A stretch of DNA of 64,000 bases from an uncultured Actinomycetes bacterium (GTDB taxonomy: Bacteria > Actinomycetota > Acidimicrobiia > Acidimicrobiales > RAAP-2), in contig CAIYAP010000007.1 of NCBI GenBank assembly GCA_903924205.1, positions 124,001-188,000 on the forward strand. The letters run 5' to 3'. Positions 33,922 through 42,813 of this stretch are shown one piece after another. The notes under the pieces were generated by a model, which ran no database searches, was not told where the DNA came from, and saw only the letters and a list, made by a program, of their open reading frames with translations. Position 1 is the first letter of the stretch. Every line of letters begins with the position of its first letter. The position numbers were made by a program, and so were the translations under genes.

Positions 33922-34946
33922 AGAGCGAGTGCTCGGCGCAGTTCGGCCACTGCCGCCGCCGCGGAGAAATGAACGGTAACCGCCGCCTGCATGTCGGTGA
34001 GGCGACGACGCCACGCGTCGTCATCGAGAGATGTCCACCACGAGATTTCCCGAGCCATGCCCGTGAGATCTCCTTCGTCAACCGTGGCTGAGCCAATGGT
34101 GCTACTCACCCACGGAATCTCGCCGGTCGCGTACGCCACCACCGGTCGTCCCGCATACACCGCCTCCACAATGACTCGGCCAAACTGCTCGGTCCAGGTG
34201 GGCGTCGTTCGACTGGGAACGATCACGATGGACACGGAATCGTAGAAATCGCCCATTTGCGCTGCCGTCAGCGGCCCGCAGCATTCGATATTGGCCACGG
34301 CGGCTAGGTCGCTCGCGCGCTCTCCGTCGCCGGCAACGCGAAAGAGCCACTCGGGATGTTGCCTCGCTAATTCAATAACGTCCTCAATGCCCTTGGCGGA
34401 CACCAGACGGCCGACGAAACCCACCACCAGCCGTGCTGGTCGCGGCGCTTGTCGAGGGCTCCCCTCGACGCCGTGCACCACGAGTGCGCGGTCGCCAGTG
34501 AACCCCCACTCGCGGACTCGGTCGAGGGCGGCCGGGGAACGTCCAATGACGAGCTGTGCGTCTCGAAGAACTTTTCGTCGAAGTTGGCGCGCCACGCGCG
34601 GCAAGGGTCGATTCATGTTTTCCGCCGCCTGCACCGCGTACGGCACATGACGACGACGGGCCCAGCGGGAAAATCGCCACGCCGAGAGCGAGAAGGATTC
34701 TTCCTCAATGACGAGAAAATCGGGTCGCGAACGCGGAATTCGTAACGGGAGGTAGCGCTGCGGACGACCCACACCCCACACCGGCAGGGGCCGTATGAAC
34801 TCCGAGGGCTCGACCCGATAGTCGCGATACGAATCGGTCCACGTTGACGGTATCCAAAAGGACACGGAAAAACTCAAGGCTTCGTAGGGGGCACGGTTGC
34901 CCGCGACTACTGCCGCGTGGGACGCCACGACCAAACGCTTCTCCAT
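33918..34946 (-). CDS. GT4-type glycosyltransferase
   Basis: A 342-residue GT-B protein starting MEKRLVVASHAAVVAGNRAP. An in-frame extension upstream is ignored because it would overlap the divergent flippase promoter and shows no family similarity. The C-domain begins PARLVVGFVGRLVSAKGIEDV and has the donor-site region QFGRVIVEAVYAGRPVVAY with the E-x7-E spacing loosely kept. The N-domain has VIGRSPAALDRVREWG, a usual GT4 linker. It would add one sugar to the lipid-linked repeat. Donor and acceptor cannot be read from sequence. It is a single-gene unit divergent from wzx with 52 bases between starts. Confidence 0.8.
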   Translation of the reverse strand: MEKRLVVASHAAVVAGNRAPYEALSFSVSFWIPSTWTDSYRDYRVEPSEFIRPLPVWGVGRPQRYLPLRIPRSRPDFLVIEEESFSLSAWRFSRWARRRHVPYAVQAAENMNRPLPRVARQLRRKVLRDAQLVIGRSPAALDRVREWGFTGDRALVVHGVEGSPRQAPRPARLVVGFVGRLVSAKGIEDVIELARQHPEWLFRVAGDGERASDLAAVANIECCGPLTAAQMGDFYDSVSIVIVPSRTTPTWTEQFGRVIVEAVYAGRPVVAYATGEIPWVSSTIGSATVDEGDLTGMAREISWWTSLDDDAWRRRLTDMQAAVTVHFSAAAAVAELRRALAL

Positions 34947-34998
34947 GTATCCATCGTGGCAGAAATTCCGGAGGGGGCGGGAATGCCAGAATGGGTGC

Positions 34999-36618
34999 AT
35001 GAGTGGGGAACCCCGGCGCGGTCGCGGCATCGAGTTCAGCGCCCAACGAGCGGCCGTTAATTCTCTCACCGTGGCCGTCGGTCAAGTCTTCATCATTGTG
35101 ATCGCGTTGGCCACCACCCCCCTCGTTCTCTCGCGTCTCGGGCTCATTGAGTTCGGCGCCTGGGGGCTCGTCACCACCACCGTCGGATACATGTCAATTC
35201 TGGATCCCGGGTTTGGTGGCCTCGTCCTTCGCTATGGGGCACGCGGGCGCGTATTGGAAGACCCGCACACCGCCGCCAAAATCACCACCATTGGCACCAT
35301 CGGCTGGCTAGCCCTCGGTGTCGCCTTATCACCCATCCTCTTTGCGGTTCCCACCATCGTGACGCACATGCACCTACGTGCGTCGCTAGTGCAACCCATC
35401 GAAAGTTTCTTTTACTGGACCTACGCTCTGAGCTTCCTGGGCAGCGCTCTGGCAGTGCTCATGTCCCGCCTGACGGCCATCGGGGAAACGTGGGTCGCCA
35501 CCACCATCGACGCCATCTCACGAATGATTTACGCCCTCGTGCTGTGGGGACTCCTTGAGCGAGGCTGGCGCCTCGGTGCCCTCCTCGCGGCCACTGCCGT
35601 TCAATTTGCGGTCTCCTATATCGCCAGCGTGGTGGCCGTATGGAGGCGTTGTGGCACGCCATATGGAACGTGGACTGGCCTCAGCGCCGAGGTGTGGGCC
35701 GACATTCGACGATTCACCCGATGGATGCAGCTCGGCTCCATCTTGGAAACCTTGACCTACGAAACCGACCCCTTGGTCGTCGGCGACTTTGTCAGCGCCG
35801 CCGCAACCGGCATCTGGAACGGCGCGAACCGATTGGGTCGCCAAGTCACCTATTTCGCCTACATCGGCAATGCCAACATCCTGCCGACGGTCTCCGCGTC
35901 GATCGCGGCCAACGAGGGCCTCGACACCCTTCGGCGGATTTACATGCGCGCCAATCGAATAATCGTCCTCTTCGGCACCGTGATGTGCGGCCTCGTCATT
36001 GCCTTTAGCCCCGCGCTGTTTACGCTGTGGCTGGGCGCCGAACCAGCGGCCCGTCCCATCATTAACGCCACCGCCGTCACCATGTGGACAGCACTCGCCA
36101 TGGTCGCGGGAACACCGCGACCGGTCACGGGCAACACCATCATCGCCCTCGGCAAGGTGGGCTACGGCGTGCGTGCCCAGATGTTGGCGTTCGTCATCAA
36201 CCTTGCGCTCACCCTGGCGCTGGTCGGACCCCTTCACCTCGAAGGTGTGCTCATCGGCACCGCCATCGCGAAAATGTGCGCCACTGGCTACTTGCTGATT
36301 CGCTTTGTGCGCCTCGTCGAGAGCACTTTGCACGAGATCGTGTTTCCCTGGCTCATCCCCGCGCTGACCATCATGGCTGTTGCCAGCGTGATAGGACGCG
36401 CCGCCATGTGGTACGTGCTGGGGCACAACTTCTCACGATCGCACGCCGCGCAATGGCTCGTGCCGCTCACCCTTCTGTACCTCGCGATCACGGTGATCGG
36501 CCTTCGCGTATCCTCGTACTTCACTCGTGAGGAAATGCAGTGGTTACGTCGCATCGTGCCGTCACCACTACGGCCGCTGCTCAATCGCTGGACCATTGCT
36601 CTGGTAAGTCGCCCATGA
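34999..36618 (+). CDS. Wzx-type polysaccharide flippase (MVF/MATE-like)
   Basis: A 539-residue polytopic membrane protein with about 12-14 hydrophobic segments. It opens with AVGQVFIIVIALATTPLVLSRLG and an FGAWGLVTTTVGYMSILDPG segment, the usual start of O-antigen or teichoic flippases. The mid-protein YETDPLVVGDFVSAAATGIW segment is also typical. It would move undecaprenyl-linked repeat units across the membrane. The ATG at 34999 follows CAGAAT with 6 bases between, not a Shine-Dalgarno. Its stop overlaps the GT2 gene start by 4 bases (ATGA). Confidence 0.85.
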   Translation: MSGEPRRGRGIEFSAQRAAVNSLTVAVGQVFIIVIALATTPLVLSRLGLIEFGAWGLVTTTVGYMSILDPGFGGLVLRYGARGRVLEDPHTAAKITTIGTIGWLALGVALSPILFAVPTIVTHMHLRASLVQPIESFFYWTYALSFLGSALAVLMSRLTAIGETWVATTIDAISRMIYALVLWGLLERGWRLGALLAATAVQFAVSYIASVVAVWRRCGTPYGTWTGLSAEVWADIRRFTRWMQLGSILETLTYETDPLVVGDFVSAAATGIWNGANRLGRQVTYFAYIGNANILPTVSASIAANEGLDTLRRIYMRANRIIVLFGTVMCGLVIAFSPALFTLWLGAEPAARPIINATAVTMWTALAMVAGTPRPVTGNTIIALGKVGYGVRAQMLAFVINLALTLALVGPLHLEGVLIGTAIAKMCATGYLLIRFVRLVESTLHEIVFPWLIPALTIMAVASVIGRAAMWYVLGHNFSRSHAAQWLVPLTLLYLAITVIGLRVSSYFTREEMQWLRRIVPSPLRPLLNRWTIALVSRP

Positions 36619-37517
36619 ATTCCGTCGATGTTGTCATCGCCTCCTATCGTCGACCCACCATGCTCGTGAGGGCCCTCAGCGCGCTGGAGGCTTCCACGGA
36701 CGCGCCCGACGGCATCATCGTGGTGGCTCGCCGACACGACACCGCCACCATCGAGGCGGCGGCCGGTCGAGCACGCATCGTGCTCGTTGACGAACCGGGC
36801 GTCGTGGCCGCGATGCGAGCGGGCGCCCTGGCCTCAACCCACGACGTGGTGGCATTCTGTGACGACGACGCTGAACCATCACCTTCATGGATCAGCGAGA
36901 TCCGTTCGGCCTTCAACGACGACCACGTCGGGGGTTTCGGCGGCCGCGACGTCATTTTTGACGGCGATGTTGCTCGGCCCACCGCTCTGACCTCACGAGT
37001 GGGCAACGTGACGTGGTGGGGTCGACTCGTGGGCAATCACCACTGCGGCTCCGGTGAGGTTCGCGACGTGGAGGTCCTGAAAGGGGTGAATTGCGCCTAT
37101 CGGCGCACGCTCATCGCCTTTCCTCGCGGCCTGCGGGGCGATGGCGCCGAAGCCCATTTCGAAGTGTCGATTGGTTATCACGTGCGCTCTCAGGGTTATC
37201 GCCTCGTCTACGACCCGGCACACCACGTGCGTCATCGTCCCGCTCGAAGAGAGGGCGTCGACCAACGTGAGGCGCCGAGCGCGAATGCCATCTTCGATTC
37301 GGCCTACAACCTCGAACGTTCGCTCCCCCGCGCCACCCAGTCTCGCCGACTGCTCTACGTCATCTTCTGGGGTGACAGCGCCTGCCCCGGCATCGTGCGC
37401 CTCATCGTGGGGCGTGGAGATCGTGACCTTCGAGTCCGTCGTTCACCCAGTTGGCGCGGGACCTTCGCCGCGTGGCGGGAACGACACTTACCCCTAACGA
37501 TGCAAGAGGTCGCGTAG
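36615..37517 (+). CDS. GT2-family glycosyltransferase
   Basis: A 300-residue GT-A fold enzyme. It begins MNSVDVVIASYRRPTMLVRALSAL and carries the DxD metal site in VAFCDDDAEPSPSWI. A substrate loop VLKGVNCAYRRTLIAF follows, and the C-terminal part has a basic tail. The start is taken at the ATGA overlap with wzx; longer open sequence exists upstream inside wzx but lacks the family N-terminus. Its last 24 bases overlap the convergent GT2-GT4 fusion gene. Confidence 0.85.
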   Translation: MNSVDVVIASYRRPTMLVRALSALEASTDAPDGIIVVARRHDTATIEAAAGRARIVLVDEPGVVAAMRAGALASTHDVVAFCDDDAEPSPSWISEIRSAFNDDHVGGFGGRDVIFDGDVARPTALTSRVGNVTWWGRLVGNHHCGSGEVRDVEVLKGVNCAYRRTLIAFPRGLRGDGAEAHFEVSIGYHVRSQGYRLVYDPAHHVRHRPARREGVDQREAPSANAIFDSAYNLERSLPRATQSRRLLYVIFWGDSACPGIVRLIVGRGDRDLRVRRSPSWRGTFAAWRERHLPLTMQEVA

Positions 37518-39593
37518 CGCATCTTCGAGCTGCGACACCACCACACCAGGGTGAAAAAGACGGCGCGCTTCTTCTCGAGCCAGGTCGCGAAGTTCCGCGG
37601 GCATATCCCACAGTTCAGCGATCGCCGATCTGGCGCTACCTCGCCACTGTCGAACGGAGCGAGGATGAGCGACGGGAATATCGATTTCTCGGCACACCCG
37701 GGGGTCAACCCCTTCCGCCGCGCCCACTTCCGCCGTCACGACGACGGGAACGCCAACGGCCAAGGCTTCTGCCACCGTCAGCCCGAAAGGCTCGTAACGG
37801 GATGCTTGAACGAGCACTCTCGCCCGAGCGATGTGGTCGACGGTGTCGGCACGACTTAGGTGACCCAGCCGCACCACTCGGTCATCTGCGAGTTTGTCAA
37901 TAGCTCGGCGATAATCGCTCCACAGCGATTCCGCGCCAATGAATTCAAAAGTGACGGGAGTCGTCACCGGCCACTCGCGCACCGTGCGCGCCATGTCGTC
38001 CAAGCCCTTTCTCACCACGAGGCGTCCCACCACGGACACCACCTCGTGTGTCGCCAACATGGGCCGCTCAAATAACGCGGGGTCGAGACAATTGGGAACG
38101 ACTCGAATGCGCCGAGCGGCCACTCCATAGTCCTCTTCAATATGTCGTGCCATCGCCGATGACAAAGCCAAAATTCCACTGGCGCGATTGGCGTCGGACG
38201 CTTGACGCAGTGATCGCACGCTCATCCACAGATACACCAACAATGTGGTCCACCACGGACGAGAACTGAGCCCGCTGGTTGACTCGGCACGAATCCAGCG
38301 CGCCTCTCCGGCTGCATGCACCGACGGATGGATGAACACCGGGAGATCCGCCAGACGCGGGACGCCCACACTTTCAAAGGTGGAGAACTGGTAGACGAAG
38401 TCGTAGGGGGTGGCGAGGTGCTGAGCCTCGATGTGAGACCGTAACCGTTGACGTGCACGGGCGGTAAAGACCTGGGAGGCAATCATCTTGCTGAGGCGCG
38501 ATGAGGAATACCACTTCTCAAACTGGAATGATGATCGTTCGATCACGTAGCGAAGGCCTGGTCGATCTCCCAGTCCACGGGGGTCGTCGTCTTCGCGACT
38601 CGCCGCGACGAACACGTCCACTTGATGGCCGCGCAGGAGAAGCTCTGCCACGATCAATCCCGCCACACCCGGCGCACCGCCCGCCGACGGATCAGGGGAT
38701 GGGCCGATATACGCAATTCGATACTTGTCGTGTTCCCAACTGGAAATTGGGTCGCGCGAACGGTCGCGCTGTCCCTTCCACGCTGTGAGGACGAACCAGG
38801 CCGAGACGGCGAGCTGGCCGCTCGCCACTAGTACCCAGCGGCTCCATCGACGGACGGACACGCCTCGAGGGCGCACACTCCACCAACGATGAGCCGCACC
38901 CGTGAGGGGCGCGAATCTCAGCGGCCGCCGGGACGCTTGACGCTCGGGATAGCGCCCCAATAACAGCCAGTCGTCCACCACGAGGCGGCCCCGCTTCCAC
39001 CACGCCAATACGGCGAAGGATCGACCCGGGTGCACCACCTTCATCGTCGGCTCAAAGACCACTGGTCCGACCTGCGCAATGATCCGCCACGCCAGATCGC
39101 GGTCTTCGTGAGCAGCGTGGGGGAATTGACGGTCAAAACCACCGACCGAGATGAATGCCTCGCGCCGGTAGGCGATGTTGCACGTCAGGAAACTGCCACC
39201 ATCATGATCTTCGACCGAATGTTCGTACAGGGGGTCATACGGGGGCGACGACGTATCGCCCGTGACCCCCGCGATGTCCGGTTCGGCGCGAAGGCGCGCC
39301 ACGGCCGCACCCGCCCAGCCGTCGTCCACGATCACATCGTCATCGGTAAAAAGAATGATGTCGCCGCTGGCCTCACGCACCCCCGCAGTCCTCGCGAGCG
39401 CCGGACCTCGGCCTGCGCCGCGCAACAGGCGCACCTCGGGAAAATCGTCCTCACGATACGGCGGTGATGAGCCGTCATCGACCAAAACAATTTCGCTGTC
39501 CTCAGCAATTCCCGAGAGGCTCACCTTCACCGCCGCGACGACGCGACGCGCCAAATCGCGACGATTCTTGGACGCAATCACGACAGAAATCAT
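37494..39593 (-). CDS. Fusion glycosyltransferase: GT2 domain joined to GT4 domain
   Basis: One 699-residue frame with two complete GT modules. Residues 1 to about 270 are GT2: MISVVIASKNRRDLARRV, VDDGSSPPYRE, ILFTDDDVIVDDGW with DDD, and LTCNIAYRREAFISVGGFD. From about 290 (YRIAYIGPSPDPSAGGAPGV) to the end it is GT4, with VVGRLVVRKGLDDMARTV and SRYEPFGLTVAEALAVGVPV. No stop or frame slip separates them. Two sugars could be added in sequence by one polypeptide. Its start overlaps the tandem GT4 gene by 4 bases. Four genes from 44320 down to here form one operon. Confidence 0.85.
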   Translation of the reverse strand: MISVVIASKNRRDLARRVVAAVKVSLSGIAEDSEIVLVDDGSSPPYREDDFPEVRLLRGAGRGPALARTAGVREASGDIILFTDDDVIVDDGWAGAAVARLRAEPDIAGVTGDTSSPPYDPLYEHSVEDHDGGSFLTCNIAYRREAFISVGGFDRQFPHAAHEDRDLAWRIIAQVGPVVFEPTMKVVHPGRSFAVLAWWKRGRLVVDDWLLLGRYPERQASRRPLRFAPLTGAAHRWWSVRPRGVSVRRWSRWVLVASGQLAVSAWFVLTAWKGQRDRSRDPISSWEHDKYRIAYIGPSPDPSAGGAPGVAGLIVAELLLRGHQVDVFVAASREDDDPRGLGDRPGLRYVIERSSFQFEKWYSSSRLSKMIASQVFTARARQRLRSHIEAQHLATPYDFVYQFSTFESVGVPRLADLPVFIHPSVHAAGEARWIRAESTSGLSSRPWWTTLLVYLWMSVRSLRQASDANRASGILALSSAMARHIEEDYGVAARRIRVVPNCLDPALFERPMLATHEVVSVVGRLVVRKGLDDMARTVREWPVTTPVTFEFIGAESLWSDYRRAIDKLADDRVVRLGHLSRADTVDHIARARVLVQASRYEPFGLTVAEALAVGVPVVVTAEVGAAEGVDPRVCREIDIPVAHPRSVRQWRGSARSAIAELWDMPAELRDLAREEARRLFHPGVVVSQLEDALRDLLHR

Positions 39594-41743
39594 CTCGCGA
39601 CTCCCTCTAGGAAGGCTTCGAATTGCGTCGCTATGTGATGAGGCAAGAGTTCACGGACGCTCTGGCGTGCTTCCTGCGACCATCGTGTCCATTCTTCTCG
39701 TCGCTGCCAGGTGTCCACGATGGCCCCACGAAGAGAGTCCGCATTCGCTCGCTCGTACAGCACGCCATTGACTCCTGGCGTGATGAGTTCACTCGCCCCC
39801 GCGTCGCTCGGAGCAATCACGATTCGTCCCGCGGCCAGGGCTTCCGCGATGACATTTCCAAATGGCTCACGACTCAGCGACCCGTGAATGACGACGTCGC
39901 ACTGTTCGAAAACCGACGAGACGTCGTCGACATGTCCGACAAATTGGATACGAGAATCCCCCGACACGCTCTGGTGGAGGGAGTCACGGTAGTCAGACTC
40001 GCCAAACAACGCCTCTCCCGCGATGACGAGGTGCCAACGCACATCGGTCAAGTTCCTGAGCACATCAAGAACAAACTCCTGACCCTTCCAGGGCGCGAGG
40101 CGTCCGACGAGGGCGATGCGCATGACGTCAGCAGTCGCCTCCAACGCCGAGACCGACACGCAGCGCTCGTCGAGCGGTGACGAGATCGCGACGCCGCGGC
40201 CCACGTCACGCAAGGTGGCAGGCGAATTCGCGACCACGCCATCAGCCCGCAGGGCCGTCAGAGCGCGTAGGGCGCGGGCCGTCAGACGCGACAAGTACGG
40301 CGCTGACCACGCGTCACGTACGTAGGCCACGAACGGAGCCCCTCGCCGCGTCGCCACGCTGCCGTAGACGATGGCCTTGAGCGAGTTGCCCACCACCACG
40401 GCTGGCTGGAGGCGATGCAGTCGGCGACTTACGGTGGCGCAATATCTCCCGACAAGCCACAGGGCGGGAGAGCGCCCCACCTGGTCTCGAGAGACTGTTC
40501 GGGCCGAGTCGGCTAACGGCACGACTTCAACCGTGGCACCCGCAGATTCGAGTTCGGGACGCAGTGGGCCATCGGACGCCAAAATGACGTGCACGCGCCA
40601 GTGCTTCCGGTCCATCGCAGCCACCAATCGACGTAACGCGAGTTCGCCGCCGGACAATTGCGCCGTGTGATCGAGCACCACGCACAGCTGCGGTCGCGCA
40701 TTCATCGCGGCCTCGTAGATGGCAATGGTGTGACGGGCGATGGCCGACCAGCTCCATGCCTCGAGTGATGCGGCATCGATGGATACCGTTACCGCCTGTC
40801 GCACCGCAGACGACACATCAATCACGTCATGCGAGATCATTTGTGTCACGCCCGGCAGGAGTCGCGCCGCGTCACGTAGGCCATCAACTGGGGAAACGAC
40901 GACCGGCGTACCCGCGGCCAAAGATTCACCGACCACCAGCCCGAATCCTTCATGAGCAACGGACGGAACCACGCACACGTTGGCGGCAGCCATCCACAGC
41001 GCCTTGTGATGGTCATCGATGGCCCCCAGAAACGTCACGCGGTCGACGACCCCGCAGTCTCGGGCGCACGTCAGCAGATCGTCCAACGCCGGTCCGATGC
41101 CACCGATGATCAGCGTCCATTCCGGCAATTCCGCGAGCGCCTCAATAGCGTGGCGCAAACCCATGCGGGGTACCAAGCGGCGAACCGCAACCAGAATCTG
41201 AGCATCTTCATCAATACCCAACTGCTCACGAGCGTGCGCTCTCGTTAGACCTGTCGGAGCCGGAACGCCCGGTGGGACTATTTCGATGCGTGCGGGCGAT
41301 ACCCCATACACACTGATGGCCGTCGAGGCGAAGGCGTGGCTCAACGTAATGACCACGTCGGCACGACGAAGAACCGCTCGCTCGATGGCCTGCTTCACCA
41401 CCAAAATGGCTCCCCGTTGGCCGGTCCACTCACTTTCTCTGGCCCACGGGCCCTGAAAGTGCACCACCAGCGGTCTCCCGCGGAGTGCGCCCGACATAAC
41501 CGCCCACCACGCCATGGCCGCGAAGTGCACGTCGATGACCTCCGCGTCACTTCGTCGAATGAGGCGAGAGACACGGTACCAACGCTGGAGCCACGAGGCC
41601 GAGGGCGCAATTCCGTCGCCCACCTGGACCACGTGGGCCTGATGGCCCTCGCCACATTGAGCGGCGACGAGTGACGCAAGAAATACGTTCAGTCCACCAC
41701 GTCGAACGTGGGGCGATTCGAGTCCCACGTGCAAGACCTTCAT
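39590..41743 (-). CDS. Tandem double GT4 glycosyltransferase
   Basis: A 717-residue protein with two GT-B modules in series. The first (1 to about 355) starts MKVLHVGLESPHVRRGGLN, with AHEGFGLVVGESLAAGTPV as donor motif. The second (about 365-717) starts QLCVVLDHTAQLSGGELALR and has SREPFGNVIAEALAAGRIV. The ATG at 41741-41743 gives an ATGA overlap with the upstream GT stop and the family start; a longer frame upstream has no similarity. Each module keeps the E-x7-E-like donor helix, so both could be active. Confidence 0.85.
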   Translation of the reverse strand: MKVLHVGLESPHVRRGGLNVFLASLVAAQCGEGHQAHVVQVGDGIAPSASWLQRWYRVSRLIRRSDAEVIDVHFAAMAWWAVMSGALRGRPLVVHFQGPWARESEWTGQRGAILVVKQAIERAVLRRADVVITLSHAFASTAISVYGVSPARIEIVPPGVPAPTGLTRAHAREQLGIDEDAQILVAVRRLVPRMGLRHAIEALAELPEWTLIIGGIGPALDDLLTCARDCGVVDRVTFLGAIDDHHKALWMAAANVCVVPSVAHEGFGLVVGESLAAGTPVVVSPVDGLRDAARLLPGVTQMISHDVIDVSSAVRQAVTVSIDAASLEAWSWSAIARHTIAIYEAAMNARPQLCVVLDHTAQLSGGELALRRLVAAMDRKHWRVHVILASDGPLRPELESAGATVEVVPLADSARTVSRDQVGRSPALWLVGRYCATVSRRLHRLQPAVVVGNSLKAIVYGSVATRRGAPFVAYVRDAWSAPYLSRLTARALRALTALRADGVVANSPATLRDVGRGVAISSPLDERCVSVSALEATADVMRIALVGRLAPWKGQEFVLDVLRNLTDVRWHLVIAGEALFGESDYRDSLHQSVSGDSRIQFVGHVDDVSSVFEQCDVVIHGSLSREPFGNVIAEALAAGRIVIAPSDAGASELITPGVNGVLYERANADSLRGAIVDTWQRREEWTRWSQEARQSVRELLPHHIATQFEAFLEGVAR

Positions 41744-42813
41744 CGCGATACCAACTGTTCGAAGAGTGCCAAATACGCCGAGCGCATAGCGCCTCGGTCG
41801 AATTGCTGGGCTACGTGTCGCGCCCGTTGCGACATGTCGTGCCACGCATCCTTCTCACCCACGATTGACCACGCGCGCACGAGATCACGCGCATCACGGG
41901 TGACGAAAACTCCGGCCCCCGCCTCAACGAAATCACCAGCGACTCCCGTATCGGTGGCGACCACGACGCATCCCTGGGCGGCGCCCTCCACCATGGTCAA
42001 TCCGAAAGACTCGTATCCGCTCAGCGACATCACCACGTCATGCTCGTGATAGGGAATCTCGTCTACCGGCAGGGGGCCGAGAAACGTGATCCGCTCAGCA
42101 ACTCCCCGTCGCTGCGCCGACTCCCTCGCGGCATTGATGTCACCCGACCCCACCACCGTCACGGTGACCTGGTGGGTGAGCGCGAGTGCCTCAATGGCGA
42201 GAGGCACGCCCTTTGCCAAGAAATCATGGGTCACGATGATGCAGCGCAACGGACCGTCGCCACGTTCGCGGCGCACGCGAGACAGGTGCAGGTCGATGCC
42301 ATTATTTATGACCAACGACGGCTGTTGGTACTCGTGCTCAAGTTGGATGCGAACAGCGCGCGAGACGGCGACGAGTCTCCCCGCACCGTGTCCTATCTGA
42401 CGACGCTCCAAGCGCAGGGCTGCCGCACGAGCCCACCGTGCCGCCAGGGTTGCGCTATGCGCGCCACGCTGAGCAGCGGCGTGGCAGAGATGGACCGTGG
42501 TCACATCGCTGCGCACCGTCGTGACCGCACCATTCGAATACACGAGTTGGGATTGCCGACGTGCGCGAAAACTCAAAAACGGCGCCAACAGGCGATAGAG
42601 CCAGATGCGAGCGACGGCTGGCCGACGCGGAAGAGGCACCCTCACCGCCCGCACGCCCTCGGGGAGCTGCTGGCGGCTGTCCCCACTCACGATGGTGATC
42701 TCGAAAGATTCCTGGAGAAAGACCATGAGATCTCGACCAATCAACTCCATCCCGCCACGATTGGTAGCCACCGAATGGGTGAGATACACCATTCGAGGTC
42801 GAGAACTACCCAC
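41740..42813 (-). CDS. GT4-type glycosyltransferase
   Basis: A 357-residue GT-B protein with MVYLTHSVATNRGGMELIGRD at the N-domain, RCIIVTHDFLAKGVPLAIEALA in the C-domain and SGYESFGLTMVEGAAQGCVV at the donor site. The start is uncertain: GTG 42813 overlaps the polymerase stop by 8 bases, and ATG at 42790-42792 gives a tidier N-terminus of 350 residues. It is the second gene of the wzy operon and overlaps the tandem GT4 gene by 4 bases. Confidence 0.8.
   Translation of the reverse strand: MGSSRPRMVYLTHSVATNRGGMELIGRDLMVFLQESFEITIVSGDSRQQLPEGVRAVRVPLPRRPAVARIWLYRLLAPFLSFRARRQSQLVYSNGAVTTVRSDVTTVHLCHAAAQRGAHSATLAARWARAAALRLERRQIGHGAGRLVAVSRAVRIQLEHEYQQPSLVINNGIDLHLSRVRRERGDGPLRCIIVTHDFLAKGVPLAIEALALTHQVTVTVVGSGDINAARESAQRRGVAERITFLGPLPVDEIPYHEHDVVMSLSGYESFGLTMVEGAAQGCVVVATDTGVAGDFVEAGAGVFVTRDARDLVRAWSIVGEKDAWHDMSQRARHVAQQFDRGAMRSAYLALFEQLVSR

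Noticed and set aside
35518-36426. A 302-codon open frame on the minus strand opposite the wzx gene
   Set aside because: It is antisense to a clear flippase, very rich in Gly, Asp, His and Arg, with no start signal or similarity.
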